From: Treponema sp.
GTDB taxonomy: Bacteria; Spirochaetota; Spirochaetia; Treponematales; Treponemataceae
Assembly: GCA_017449265.1 (NCBI GenBank)
Contig: JAFSJW010000068.1
Coordinates: 1 to 60,523 of the forward strand
DNA: 60,523 nucleotides
Direction: 5' to 3'
Shown piece after piece: positions 27,230-35,678 of this stretch (its first letter is position 1; every line of letters starts with the position of its first letter). The translations under genes were made by a program, and so were the position numbers. The notes under the pieces are model-generated. The model ran no database searches and was not told the DNA's origin. It saw nothing but the letters and a program-made list of their open reading frames with translations.

Positions 27230-27271
27230 GCGGTTAAAATTCCGAACAAGTGCATTTTATGGGAGAAACAT

Positions 27272-28285
27272 ATGATTATCGTATTAAAGAACAATTCAGA
27301 CCAGACTAGAATAGACAATTTCATCGGAAGGCTCAAAGAACGCGGCCTTGATGTACATGCGGTTCACGGAACGGAGACCACTATCTTGGGTCTTATCGGA
27401 GACACTTCAAAGCTCAACACGGAAGAGTTCAAAGTCTACGATTTCGTCGAAAGCGTCCAGCGCGTCAAAGAGCCGTACAAGCAGGCAAGCCGCGCCTTTC
27501 ACCCTGAGAACACGGTTATTTCAGTAAAAGGAGAAAAAATCGGAGACGGAAAGACAATCAGCGTAATGGCAGGACCATGCTCAGTTGAAACACCAGAACA
27601 GATTATTGAAGTAGCTAAAGATGTAAAAAAAAGCGGCGCGCGCTTCCTTCGCGGTGGTGCGTTCAAACCACGCACATCGCCGTACGCCTTTCAGGGACTT
27701 GGAGCTGAGGGCCTTGAGCTTCTCAAAATCGCAAGAGCAGAAACAGGGCTTCCTATCGTTACGGAACTTATGAACCTAAGACAGATTCCGCTTTTTGAAG
27801 ATGTTGACATAATCCAGATTGGAGCGCGCAATATGCAGAACTTTGACTTGCTCAAAGAAGTCGGACGGCTCAACAAGCCTGTTCTTCTAAAGCGCGGTCT
27901 TGCAAACACCGTCAAGGAATTTTTGATGAGCGCAGAATACATCATGTCAGAAGGAAACCAGAATGTAATTCTGTGCGAGCGCGGAATACGCACATTCGAC
28001 AACTACACAAGGAACTGTCTTGATTTGAGCGTAGTACCGTTCCTCAAAAAAGAGTCGCATCTTCCGATTATCATTGACCCGAGCCATGCCTGCGGAATCA
28101 GATGGATGGTTCCAACTCTCGCAAAAGCCGCCGTTGCGGCTGGGGCGGACGGTCTTATAATCGAAGTCCACAATAACCCAGAAAAAGCGTTGTGCGACGG
28201 AGAACAGTCTCTTACTCCGCCCCAATTCGATGATTTGATGAAAATTCTTGCAAAGTACGCTTCCGTTGAGGACAGGCATCTGTAA
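27272..28285 (+). CDS. aroF: 3-deoxy-7-phosphoheptulonate (DAHP) synthase, type I-beta
   Basis: Condenses phosphoenolpyruvate with erythrose 4-phosphate in the first step of the shikimate pathway. The 337-residue protein has an N-terminal ferredoxin-like domain (about 1-70), which in the Thermotoga enzyme mediates feedback control by Tyr/Phe. The barrel follows, with MAGPCSVE, RGGAFKPRTSPYAFQG, IGARNMQN, LLKRG and IDPSHACGIR. Length fits the I-beta class. GGGAG precedes the ATG. It is preceded by an aromatic leader peptide and terminator and followed by a strong hairpin, so it appears to be a single-gene unit. Confidence 0.96.
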   Translation: MIIVLKNNSDQTRIDNFIGRLKERGLDVHAVHGTETTILGLIGDTSKLNTEEFKVYDFVESVQRVKEPYKQASRAFHPENTVISVKGEKIGDGKTISVMAGPCSVETPEQIIEVAKDVKKSGARFLRGGAFKPRTSPYAFQGLGAEGLELLKIARAETGLPIVTELMNLRQIPLFEDVDIIQIGARNMQNFDLLKEVGRLNKPVLLKRGLANTVKEFLMSAEYIMSEGNQNVILCERGIRTFDNYTRNCLDLSVVPFLKKESHLPIIIDPSHACGIRWMVPTLAKAAVAAGADGLIIEVHNNPEKALCDGEQSLTPPQFDDLMKILAKYASVEDRHL

Positions 28286-28306
28286 AATCAGCTGATATTT
28301 GTTCGC

Positions 28307-28345
28307 TTAGATTTCTGCCGTTCTGACAAACTGGCAGAAATCTAA
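28307..28345 (+). terminator. Terminator after DAHP synthase
   Basis: Perfect 13-bp arms TTAGATTTCTGCC (28307-28319) and GGCAGAAATCTAA (28333-28345) with a 13-nt loop, between two convergent genes. It probably serves both. Confidence 0.75.
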
Positions 28346-28387
28346 AAAGTGACTTTTCCGAAAACGGATTTCCGTGCGTAAGCCTTC

Positions 28388-29668
28388 TTATGCCAGAACT
28401 TGCTCGCAACGAACTTTGCTTATTCTGAAATCTTCCATTTCTTCCACCGTGAATTTAAAGCCCGAATATTCAATCGACTCTCCAAGTACCGGGAAACGAT
28501 TGAGTTTTTCGATTATGAAGCCAGCCAAAGTTTCGTTCATCGATGACTCCATCTTTATATGGAGAGTTTCCTCAAGGTCAACCAGACGAACAGAACCTTC
28601 AAGAACAGTGTCAGAAAAATCCTCATTGTCCGTGGAAACATCTGTGGCGTAGCCCCTCTGGTCATCATCAGCAATACCGCCGAAGATTTCCCGCGCAATA
28701 TCTTCCCCGGTCAAGATTCCGTCCGTTCCCGAATACTCATCGATTACGACGGCGAAATTTTGCCTGTTTTGATGGAGAAGACTCTGAATTTGGCTCATTT
28801 TCGTAGTTCCAGGAATAAAAATCGGCTCCCTCATAACTTTCCGCACATCGAACTCGCCTTTTTCCTCGGAATAAAACAACAAATCCTTCACATACAAAAC
28901 ACCGATTATATTGTCCAAATCTTTTTCAAAAACAGGAAACCGTGAGAGGCGACGAACTTCCGAAAGCATGATTATATCGCGGAAACTTGCATCTGGCGTA
29001 ATAGCCACAACTTTTTTGCGCGGAACCATTATGTCAACTGCTGCCAAATCAGTGAATTTGAACACGCGCGTCATCATCTTTTTCTCGCTGTTCTCAAGAA
29101 CGCCTTCCTCGCCCCCAACTTCAATGAATGTCTTGATTTCGTCCTCCGTGAACGAAACGCTTTTTTTCTGTGTGCTAACACCAAGAATCCTGAGGATAGA
29201 GCGTGATATAAAAGTAAAGAACATGACTAGCGGGCGGAGAAGATAAAAGAAGAATGTAACGAAGCCTGAGAGACAATAGGCGATACTCTCAGGATGACGG
29301 GTAGTCACGCTTTTCGGTGTTATTTCACCAAACACAAGCAGAAGGACGGTAGAAATTGCGGTTGCAACTCCAAGTCCTTTTGCGCCGAACACCTTCAAAA
29401 ACACCGAAGTAAGGACAACGGAAAGCGCAACATTCACAATCTCGTTTCCAACAAGGAGCATATTCAGAAGCTCCTCTTTTTTGTCCAAAAGTTTTCCTAC
29501 GCGCTTTGCTTTTTTGTCGCCTTTTTTGCGCAGAAAATGAACCTTGAGCTTATTAAGCCCAAGGAACGCGCTTTCGCTTGCAGAAAACAAAAGCGAAAGC
29601 GTTACGAACGCGGATGCCGCGAACAGCAGAATGATAAGCCCTAACGGGCTATTCGACGGGTCGTCCAT
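28388..29668 (-). CDS. CNNM/CorC-HlyC family membrane protein
   Basis: A 426-residue protein with an N-terminal DUF21/CNNM membrane domain (helices in LIILLFAASAFVTLSLLF, MLLVGNEIVNVALSVVL, and the FGEITPKSV motif), a CBS pair (about 205-330) and a C-terminal CorC_HlyC domain (about 345-425). The family is linked to magnesium or sodium/cation transport; the hemolysin name is historical. The start lies 2 bp after the stop of the thioredoxin-like lipoprotein gene, so the two are co-transcribed. Confidence 0.92.
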   Translation of the reverse strand: MDDPSNSPLGLIILLFAASAFVTLSLLFSASESAFLGLNKLKVHFLRKKGDKKAKRVGKLLDKKEELLNMLLVGNEIVNVALSVVLTSVFLKVFGAKGLGVATAISTVLLLVFGEITPKSVTTRHPESIAYCLSGFVTFFFYLLRPLVMFFTFISRSILRILGVSTQKKSVSFTEDEIKTFIEVGGEEGVLENSEKKMMTRVFKFTDLAAVDIMVPRKKVVAITPDASFRDIIMLSEVRRLSRFPVFEKDLDNIIGVLYVKDLLFYSEEKGEFDVRKVMREPIFIPGTTKMSQIQSLLHQNRQNFAVVIDEYSGTDGILTGEDIAREIFGGIADDDQRGYATDVSTDNEDFSDTVLEGSVRLVDLEETLHIKMESSMNETLAGFIIEKLNRFPVLGESIEYSGFKFTVEEMEDFRISKVRCEQVLA

Positions 29669-29670
29669 AT

Positions 29671-30795
29671 CTATTCTTTTTTCTCCGGAGTCTGCTGAAC
29701 AGGCTGCTCAGGATTTGACGGAGGTTCTACCATCTGCTCTTTCATCATTTTCTCAAATTCAGCCTCACGGTCTGAAGCAAGCTGAACCATCTCAAGAATT
29801 TTCGGAGCATACTCGCTTGAAGGAGAGGCATCATACGCTTTCTGGAAGCAGTCCTTTATCTTTCCGTACTGAATCGAACCGCTCTGGGCAAGAAGATAGC
29901 CAGCCGTATAATATGCCTGCTGTCTTTCGTCAGCCATAAGAAGCGGATTCTCAGCGACAGATATGAACTCATCGCTCGCCGCATTTGCATCCTGATCAAG
30001 GAAGTAATCTACGGCTTTGTTGTTAGCAATAACAACAAGATGTTTTCCGACAAGCCCCGACTCGTTCTTTTTGTCAGTGTCAACAAGCAGTCGGCAAAGG
30101 TCGCTGAGGAAATAGCGGTAGTCAACAGGAGTTTTCTCGAAGAATTCACCAATTGCGTTAACTTTATCAAGTCCCTTAGACTTCTTGATTGCCTCCATGT
30201 CCGCATCAAAACTGGCGATTTTTGTCTTTGAGCTTTCAATCAGCTCTACGAACTTGGCCTCATCTGTTTCTGTGTTCACCGGAAGAACATCAACAACAAG
30301 TCCGCTCTCTGAAACAATATAAAATGCAGGAGTGCGTGCCACATTGTAAATGCGCGCAAGATTGATGTCATCAAGAAGTGCGTTCACGAACGCAACGGAC
30401 TTTGCTTTTTCAGCCTCAGGAGCGTCCGGAGTATCGTAAATAATAGTTTCGGCCTTTTCAGCCTCAGAAAAACGATCCTCTGAAAAACTTACATTAACAA
30501 GGACAAAATCGTTCACGAGAGATTTCACAAAATCATCGCGCTCGATGAAGTCTTTCTTCATTTTTGCGCTCGACTCGTCCTTATCATCACTGAAAAACAA
30601 AATGATTTTCTTATTTTTTTTTGCAGAAAAAAGTTTTCCAGCATCAAAACTTGAAATCCAATTTGAAGAATCGAAATCTTTCAGGTTGATTTTTTTTTCT
30701 TCTTTTGCAGAGTTAATGTCATTTGCCCTGTGACATGAAATAAAAGCTGCGCTGCAAAAAAGCAACGCAGAAATAAGTGATACTATTTTCTTCAT
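29671..30795 (-). CDS. Thioredoxin-like lipoprotein lacking CXXC
   Basis: A 374-residue lipoprotein: signal peptide with lipobox FISC (cysteine 21), then a region resembling a thioredoxin fold (about 50-185; KIILFFSDDKDESSAKMKKDF, then ARTPAFYIVSESG with the conserved cis-proline). At the place of the CXXC it reads DDKDESS, so it cannot be a dithiol oxidoreductase. The C-terminal half is helical and may be TPR-like (YGKIKDCFQKAYDASPSSEYA), ending in a Pro/Glu-rich tail. The role is unknown. Its promoter places the start site next to the ATG, with no Shine-Dalgarno. Confidence 0.7.
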   Translation of the reverse strand: MKKIVSLISALLFCSAAFISCHRANDINSAKEEKKINLKDFDSSNWISSFDAGKLFSAKKNKKIILFFSDDKDESSAKMKKDFIERDDFVKSLVNDFVLVNVSFSEDRFSEAEKAETIIYDTPDAPEAEKAKSVAFVNALLDDINLARIYNVARTPAFYIVSESGLVVDVLPVNTETDEAKFVELIESSKTKIASFDADMEAIKKSKGLDKVNAIGEFFEKTPVDYRYFLSDLCRLLVDTDKKNESGLVGKHLVVIANNKAVDYFLDQDANAASDEFISVAENPLLMADERQQAYYTAGYLLAQSGSIQYGKIKDCFQKAYDASPSSEYAPKILEMVQLASDREAEFEKMMKEQMVEPPSNPEQPVQQTPEKKE

Positions 30796-30801
30796 TTTGA
30801 A

Positions 30802-30830
30802 ATGATACGAATTATCAGGATTTTTAGCAA
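30802..30830 (-). promoter_or_regulatory. Leaderless-type promoter of the thioredoxin-like lipoprotein gene
   Basis: On the minus strand TTGCTA (30825-30830), a 17-bp spacer and TATCAT (30802-30807), then only 6 nt before the ATG at 30795. No Shine-Dalgarno. Confidence 0.45.
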
Positions 30831-30856
30831 TCTCTAAAGCAAAATTCCCAACGGCT

Positions 30857-31576
30857 CTATTGTCTTACAACAACACTACAATCTTTTTGTGCTATGAACA
30901 CGGTCGGACGCAACTTTGTGAAGAATCCTGTCTCAACCACACCCGGAATTTTCGCAATTTCATCCTCCATTTTTCTTGGGTCAACTGGCGTTTCCCATGT
31001 AACATCAAGAATCTGGTTTCCGTTGTCAGTTATTACAGGCCCGCACTTACGCACGCCCTCGCGAAGAACGCATTTGCCGCCCAGCTTCTCAATCCGTTTC
31101 TGCACACAAAGCCGCGCAAAAGCAATTATTTCCACAGGAAGCGGAAACGCCGTTCCCATGTTTTTTACTGATTTTGAGCTGTCCGCTACTATTACGAATA
31201 ACTTTGAGTTGTACGCAACGATTTTCTCAAGGAGAAGAGCCGCACCGCCGCCTTTTATAAGATTGTTTTCTTCGTCTATCTCATCAGCACCGTCAATAGC
31301 AAGATCAAGCTGCCCCCCAATGCTTCTGTCGTTCAGCGTGAATACCGGAATGCCCCAGTCACGGCAACAGTTCTCCGTCTGAAAACTTGTAACCACCGCC
31401 TTTATGTCAGTAAGCGTTCCGTCGTCAATGCGCTCCGAAAGTCTTTTCACTGCGGGAATTGCAGTACTTCCCGTTCCAAGCCCTATTTTCATTCCTGAAA
31501 AAATCTTTCCCTCACGAATGAGAGTATCAATTGCTGTCCTTGCAGCCAATATTTTCTGCTCGTCTTTTGAAATCAT
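30857..31576 (-). CDS. rpiA: Ribose-5-phosphate isomerase A
   Basis: Interconverts ribose 5-phosphate and ribulose 5-phosphate in the pentose phosphate pathway. The 239-residue protein has the RpiA hallmarks GLGTGSTA, LDLAIDGADEID, and LIKGGGAALLLEKIVA with the catalytic glutamate region, plus the KCG and PGVVETGFF stretches. AGGA is 7 nt upstream of the ATG. It is a single gene between two palindromic repeat copies. Confidence 0.96.
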   Translation of the reverse strand: MISKDEQKILAARTAIDTLIREGKIFSGMKIGLGTGSTAIPAVKRLSERIDDGTLTDIKAVVTSFQTENCCRDWGIPVFTLNDRSIGGQLDLAIDGADEIDEENNLIKGGGAALLLEKIVAYNSKLFVIVADSSKSVKNMGTAFPLPVEIIAFARLCVQKRIEKLGGKCVLREGVRKCGPVITDNGNQILDVTWETPVDPRKMEDEIAKIPGVVETGFFTKLRPTVFIAQKDCSVVVRQ

Positions 31577-31595
31577 AAGTTTGTCCTAACGAATC

Positions 31596-31640
31596 TAATA
31601 GAACTGTTCGGAAAACTGAAGTTTCCGAACAGTTCTATTA
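31596..31640. repeat. Palindromic repeat, nearly perfect short form
   Basis: A 45-bp palindrome starting TAATAGAACTGTTCGG and ending in its inverse, between divergent rpiA and the Rrf2 gene. It is the cleanest member of the dispersed family. Confidence 0.75.
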
Positions 31641-31659
31641 TTTCATTTATCTTTTTTGT

Positions 31660-31687
31660 TTGCAATATTTTTATTTTATGATATACT
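31660..31687 (+). promoter_or_regulatory. Promoter of the Rrf2 regulator gene
   Basis: TTGCAA (31660-31665), a 16-bp spacer and TATACT (31682-31687), 30 bp before the ATG. Confidence 0.5.
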
Positions 31688-31717
31688 CTACTCATTCACT
31701 GGGTAAAAGGGGTTGGA

Positions 31718-32155
31718 ATGAAAATATCAACACGCGGACGCTATGCACTAAGATTCATGATTGACCTTGCGCAACACAATAACGGTGAATACATCGCGCT
31801 CAAGGACATTTCAAGCAGACAAGAAATTTCAATAAAATATCTTGAGCAAATAACATCCCTTCTGAGCAAATTCGGCCTTCTGCTAAGTGTAAGAGGTCCT
31901 TCTGGCGGCTACAAGCTGGCAAAATCTCCCGCCGAGTACAAAGTTGGCGACATTCTGCGCATCACGGAAGGAAACCTTGCTCCTGTTGCCTGCCTTGAGT
32001 CAGAAGTAAACACTTGCGAAAAAAAAGATGTCTGTAAAACACTGTTTCTTTGGCAGGGGCTTGCCCGAGTCATAAACGAATACCTGGACAGCATCACGCT
32101 AGAAAACCTCGTTGAGCGAAACTTTAATTCAGAAAACTATATGTACATGATTTAA
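31718..32155 (+). CDS. Rrf2 family transcriptional regulator
   Basis: A 145-residue winged-helix regulator of the Rrf2 family. The N-terminal MKISTRGRYALRFMIDLA and the recognition helix region (ISIKYLEQITSLLSKFGLL, VRGPSGGYKLAKSP) are typical. Three cysteines in CLESEVNTCEKKDVC fit an Fe-S-binding Rrf2 protein like IscR, although the C-x7-C-x5-C spacing differs from the IscR C-x5-C-x5-C. No isc/suf genes are adjacent, so the target is unknown. AGGGG precedes the ATG. Confidence 0.9.
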   Translation: MKISTRGRYALRFMIDLAQHNNGEYIALKDISSRQEISIKYLEQITSLLSKFGLLLSVRGPSGGYKLAKSPAEYKVGDILRITEGNLAPVACLESEVNTCEKKDVCKTLFLWQGLARVINEYLDSITLENLVERNFNSENYMYMI

Positions 32156-32186
32156 AAACAAGTCACACTCGAAAAAAAAAGGCGGT

Positions 32187-32322
32187 AGTTGAATAGCGCA
32201 AGCATATCGAAACCACCAGCCTAAAACCTAGTAGGATTTTTTTACGGAATATAATACTTAAAGGAAGAACCGACCACCGTTCCAGCCCCCGTTATTCCGA
32301 ACTCGTTTCAGAATGACGGGGG
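32187..32322. repeat. Intergenic repeats between rrf2 and lepA
   Basis: This 210-bp gap holds no gene. It contains GTTGAATAGCGCAAGCATAT (from 32188), a near copy of the loop of the 25695 terminator, again between short complementary arms (GGCGGT/ACCACC, one mismatch). A second hairpin with 12-bp arms (CCCCCGTTATTC 32286-32297, GAATGACGGGGG 32311-32322) probably ends the lepA transcript. Confidence 0.6.
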
Positions 32323-32367
32323 TGGCTTCAATACGATTCGCCACTCAACCACCGCACGCAAAAAAAA

Positions 32368-34170
32368 TCAATCTTCTTTTTCTTTCAGCACCGCAAGGAA
32401 CGCGCTCTGAGGAAGCTCTACATTTCCAATCATCTTCATGCGCTTTTTTCCTTCCTTCTGTTTCTCAAGCAGTTTTCGCTTTCGTGTAACATCGCCGCCA
32501 TAGCATTTGGCAAGGACATCTTTTCGCACGGGATTCACCGTCTCACGCGCAATAATCTGGCTTCCGATTGCTCCTTGAATGGCAATCTTGAACTGCTGGC
32601 GAGAAATTTCGCCCTTAAGCCGCTCGCACACTTTCTTTGCGTGCATTGTAGCCTCAGGCTTGTACGCAAGCTGGCTCAGAGCATCAACAGGTTTTCCGTT
32701 CAGAAGAATGTCAACTTTTACAAGCTCTGTAGGCTGATAGTCAGTCACTTCATAATCGAACGAAGCATAACCGCGGCTATAGCTTTTCAGTCTGTCGTAG
32801 AAATCAAAAAGAACTTCCGCAAGAGGCATCTCATAAGTCAGCTCCACGCGTTTTTCGTCAAGATAATTCATATTTTTCTGAACGCCGCGTTTTTCCACGC
32901 ACAGATTCATAATTGACCCTATGTATTCGGTCGGAGTGATTATAGTTGCCTGAATGTACGGCTCTTTTGCCTCGCGGATGCGCCCTTCAGGGTATTCAGT
33001 CGGATTATCAATCGTTTTTTCCTCCCCATTCGTCAGCGTAATCTGGTAGCGAACGCTGGGCGCAGTGAATATTACGGCCTGGTCATAGTCGCGCTCAAGC
33101 CGCTCCTGAATGATTTCCAGATGCAAAAGACCTAGAAAGCCACAGCGGAATCCGTTTCCAAGTGCGATTGAGTTGTCTTTCTCATAGATAAGGCTCGCAT
33201 CGTTCAGCTTAAGCTTTTCCATTGAGTCCTTGAGTTCTTCATAGTCATTTGAATCCATAGGATATATAGAAGAAAATACAACAGGCTTAACTTCCTTAAA
33301 TCCCGGAAGCGGCTCTGGGGCTGGGTCAGAGGCCAGAGTCACAGTGTCTCCCACGCGAACATCGCTTACAGTCTTAACGCCAGAAATGATGTAGCCAACA
33401 TCGCCCGCCTCAAGAACACCTGTTTCCTCGTAAGTTATCTTGAAGATTCCAATCTGGTCAACCTTGTAGTCCGCACTATTCGACATGAACCGAATCACAT
33501 CGCCTTTCTTGATTCTTCCCTCTTTCATCCTGATATGAATGATTACTCCCCGGTACTCATCATAATGGCAGTCGAAAATAAGGGCCTGCGCCTTTCCGTC
33601 CGGATTACCGCTCGGCGGCGGGAACTTGGTTACGATTGCTTCCATAAGGTCGTCAATTCCAGTTCCGGTCTTTGCGCTCACAGGCACGGCGTCCGCCGCA
33701 TCAAGTCCCAAATCATGCTCAATCTGATGGCTCACGCTCGGAATGTCCGCGCTGGGCAAATCAATTTTGTTGATTACAGGCACAATCGCAAGGTCATGCT
33801 CCATAGCCATATACAAGTTTGATACAGTCTGGCTCTCAACGCCCTGCGACGCGTCAATCAAAAGAAGAGCCCCTTCGCACGATGCGATTGCGCGGCTCAC
33901 CTCGTAGGAAAAATCCACATGACCTGGCGTGTCTACGAAGTTCAGCTCATAAAGAAAACCGTCTTTGGCGCGGTACGGAATCGTAACAGCCTGACTTTTG
34001 ATTGTGATACCTCTCTCTCGCTCAATATCCATGTTGTCCAGAATCTGATTCATCATCTGGCGGTCATCAATAATCTTCGCCTTCTGGATAAGACGGTCGG
34101 CAAGAGTCGATTTTCCGTGGTCAATATGCGCAACGATACAGAAATTGCGCTTGAATTTCATTTCAGTCAT
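32368..34170 (-). CDS. lepA: Elongation factor 4 (LepA)
   Basis: A 600-residue ribosome-associated GTPase. G1 is AHIDHGKST, the switch I region contains ERERGITIKSQ, G3 is DTPGH, G4 is NKID, and the LepA-specific C-terminal domain runs from about 480 (LAKCYGGDVTRKRKLL, KRMKMIGNVELPQSAF). Length is normal. Its ATG shares one base with the hisB stop codon (TAATG), which places a housekeeping GTPase at the end of a tetR-hisG-hisB operon. Confidence 0.97.
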   Translation of the reverse strand: MTEMKFKRNFCIVAHIDHGKSTLADRLIQKAKIIDDRQMMNQILDNMDIERERGITIKSQAVTIPYRAKDGFLYELNFVDTPGHVDFSYEVSRAIASCEGALLLIDASQGVESQTVSNLYMAMEHDLAIVPVINKIDLPSADIPSVSHQIEHDLGLDAADAVPVSAKTGTGIDDLMEAIVTKFPPPSGNPDGKAQALIFDCHYDEYRGVIIHIRMKEGRIKKGDVIRFMSNSADYKVDQIGIFKITYEETGVLEAGDVGYIISGVKTVSDVRVGDTVTLASDPAPEPLPGFKEVKPVVFSSIYPMDSNDYEELKDSMEKLKLNDASLIYEKDNSIALGNGFRCGFLGLLHLEIIQERLERDYDQAVIFTAPSVRYQITLTNGEEKTIDNPTEYPEGRIREAKEPYIQATIITPTEYIGSIMNLCVEKRGVQKNMNYLDEKRVELTYEMPLAEVLFDFYDRLKSYSRGYASFDYEVTDYQPTELVKVDILLNGKPVDALSQLAYKPEATMHAKKVCERLKGEISRQQFKIAIQGAIGSQIIARETVNPVRKDVLAKCYGGDVTRKRKLLEKQKEGKKRMKMIGNVELPQSAFLAVLKEKED

Positions 34171-34781
34171 TAAATCACACCTTTTGTTGAAGGAACTTCC
34201 CCGTTCCGCCTTGGGTCTATTTCTACGGCAGAACGAATTGCGCGCGCCGCCGCCTTGAAAAGGCCTTCCATTTTGTGATGGTCGCTGCGTCCGCGCAAAG
34301 TGTCAAGATGCAAATTGCATTTTGCCCCCTGCACGAATCCGTTCCAAAAATCATCAAAGCAGTCCGTCTGGAATGTGCCTGTCTTTCCGTCCTGAACTGA
34401 AACAAGCGGCACTCCCGAAAGCCCCGCCTCGCAAACAAGGAACGGTCGTCCGCCGAAGTCCACGCTTGCGCGCAAAAGGCTCTCGTCCATAGGGTACAAA
34501 AACGAGCCTGAGCGGAAGATTCCGGCACAATCGCCAAGAGCTTTGGCAAAGCATTGCCCCAGAACGATTCCGGTATCTTCAATCGTGTGATGCTGGTCAA
34601 CATTCAGGTCGCCCTCGATTTTTCCTGATAAGTCAAACAGACCGTGCTTGCAGAATGATTTTAAGAGATGGTCAAAAAAGCCAATTGGATTCTGAACATC
34701 GCACTTTCCGCTTCCGTCAAGATTCAGCACAAGTTCAATCTGGGTCTCGCCCGTCGTTCTTTTCACAGTAGAAGTTCTCAT
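34170..34781 (-). CDS. hisB: Imidazoleglycerol-phosphate dehydratase
   Basis: Sixth step of histidine biosynthesis. The 203-residue monofunctional enzyme carries the paired metal-binding motifs DQHHTIEDTG (about 60-70) and SDHHKMEGLFKA (about 165-176), and the GFFDHLLK stretch. It lies 15 bp after hisG and overlaps lepA by one base. The other his genes are not in this window, so the pathway is scattered. Confidence 0.96.
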   Translation of the reverse strand: MRTSTVKRTTGETQIELVLNLDGSGKCDVQNPIGFFDHLLKSFCKHGLFDLSGKIEGDLNVDQHHTIEDTGIVLGQCFAKALGDCAGIFRSGSFLYPMDESLLRASVDFGGRPFLVCEAGLSGVPLVSVQDGKTGTFQTDCFDDFWNGFVQGAKCNLHLDTLRGRSDHHKMEGLFKAAARAIRSAVEIDPRRNGEVPSTKGVI

Positions 34782-34796
34782 ACTCAGTCTGTTCTC

Positions 34797-35669
34797 CTAG
34801 AGCATTACCTTCCTGAGCGCGTACTCAAGTATGTCGGTTGCCCCGAGCGAATGAAGCTTAGGAAGAAGAACAGGAACTTCACTCTTCTTGACCGCAATTT
34901 TGACCGCATAGCCGTTCTCACCAAAAAGCGGTGACACAGTGGGGCTTTTCATTGACGGAAGGGCATTTATAAGCGCGTCGAAATTTTCTTTAGACACATT
35001 CATTTCAAGCATGACACGCTCACGCGCATTCAGAACGGACTCAAAGAGCATTTTCAGCTCCATGATTTTCTGCTTTTTCTCAGGATTTGCCAGAGCTTCT
35101 TTTGACGCATACATTCTTGTCGAAGAAGTCATAAGAGTATCGACGATTTTAAGATTGTTCGCCTTTAGCGAAGAACCAGTCGAAGTGTTATCAATCAAAA
35201 TCTGAGCAAGGGACTCTTCAGTGTCCTGCACGAATCCTTCGCTCGTTCCCCATGTTCGGAAAATAGTTCCGTCGATGTGCTTTTCATCAATCCATTTCTT
35301 GCTCAGATTCTGGTACTCCGTAGCGATTGTCACAGGCTTTTTGATGATTTCGCCATAATCCACTGACTCAGGAACCGCCGCAACGATGCGCACAGGGTCG
35401 AATCCAAGGTCCATTATCTCCTCGATTTTACCATCGACTCCGTTCTCAAAAACCCAGTCTTTTCCCGAAAATCCTACATCAGCCTTATTATTCGCAAGAA
35501 GATAACTTGCAATCTGCGGTTTGACAACCTGAAAAGCAAGGTCGTCCTGATTCGATGTAGGAAAATAAGTTCTGTCTTTTAGCTTGATTGAAATTCCAAC
35601 ATCACTCAAAAGTTCGTAAACTGATTCATAAATTCTTCCTTTCGCAAGAAGAATCCGCAATTTTTCCAT
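34797..35669 (-). CDS. hisG: ATP phosphoribosyltransferase, long form
   Basis: First and usually feedback-controlled step of histidine biosynthesis. The 290-residue protein has the catalytic periplasmic-binding-like fold (LRILLAKGRIYESVYELL, KADVGFSGKDWVFENG, and the PRPP-loop region ILIDNTSTGSSLKANNL) and a C-terminal ACT-like regulatory domain (about 215-290). HisZ should therefore not be needed. AGGAG precedes the ATG; the gene starts 9 bp after tetR. Confidence 0.95.
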   Translation of the reverse strand: MEKLRILLAKGRIYESVYELLSDVGISIKLKDRTYFPTSNQDDLAFQVVKPQIASYLLANNKADVGFSGKDWVFENGVDGKIEEIMDLGFDPVRIVAAVPESVDYGEIIKKPVTIATEYQNLSKKWIDEKHIDGTIFRTWGTSEGFVQDTEESLAQILIDNTSTGSSLKANNLKIVDTLMTSSTRMYASKEALANPEKKQKIMELKMLFESVLNARERVMLEMNVSKENFDALINALPSMKSPTVSPLFGENGYAVKIAVKKSEVPVLLPKLHSLGATDILEYALRKVML

Positions 35670-35678
35670 TTTTTTCTC

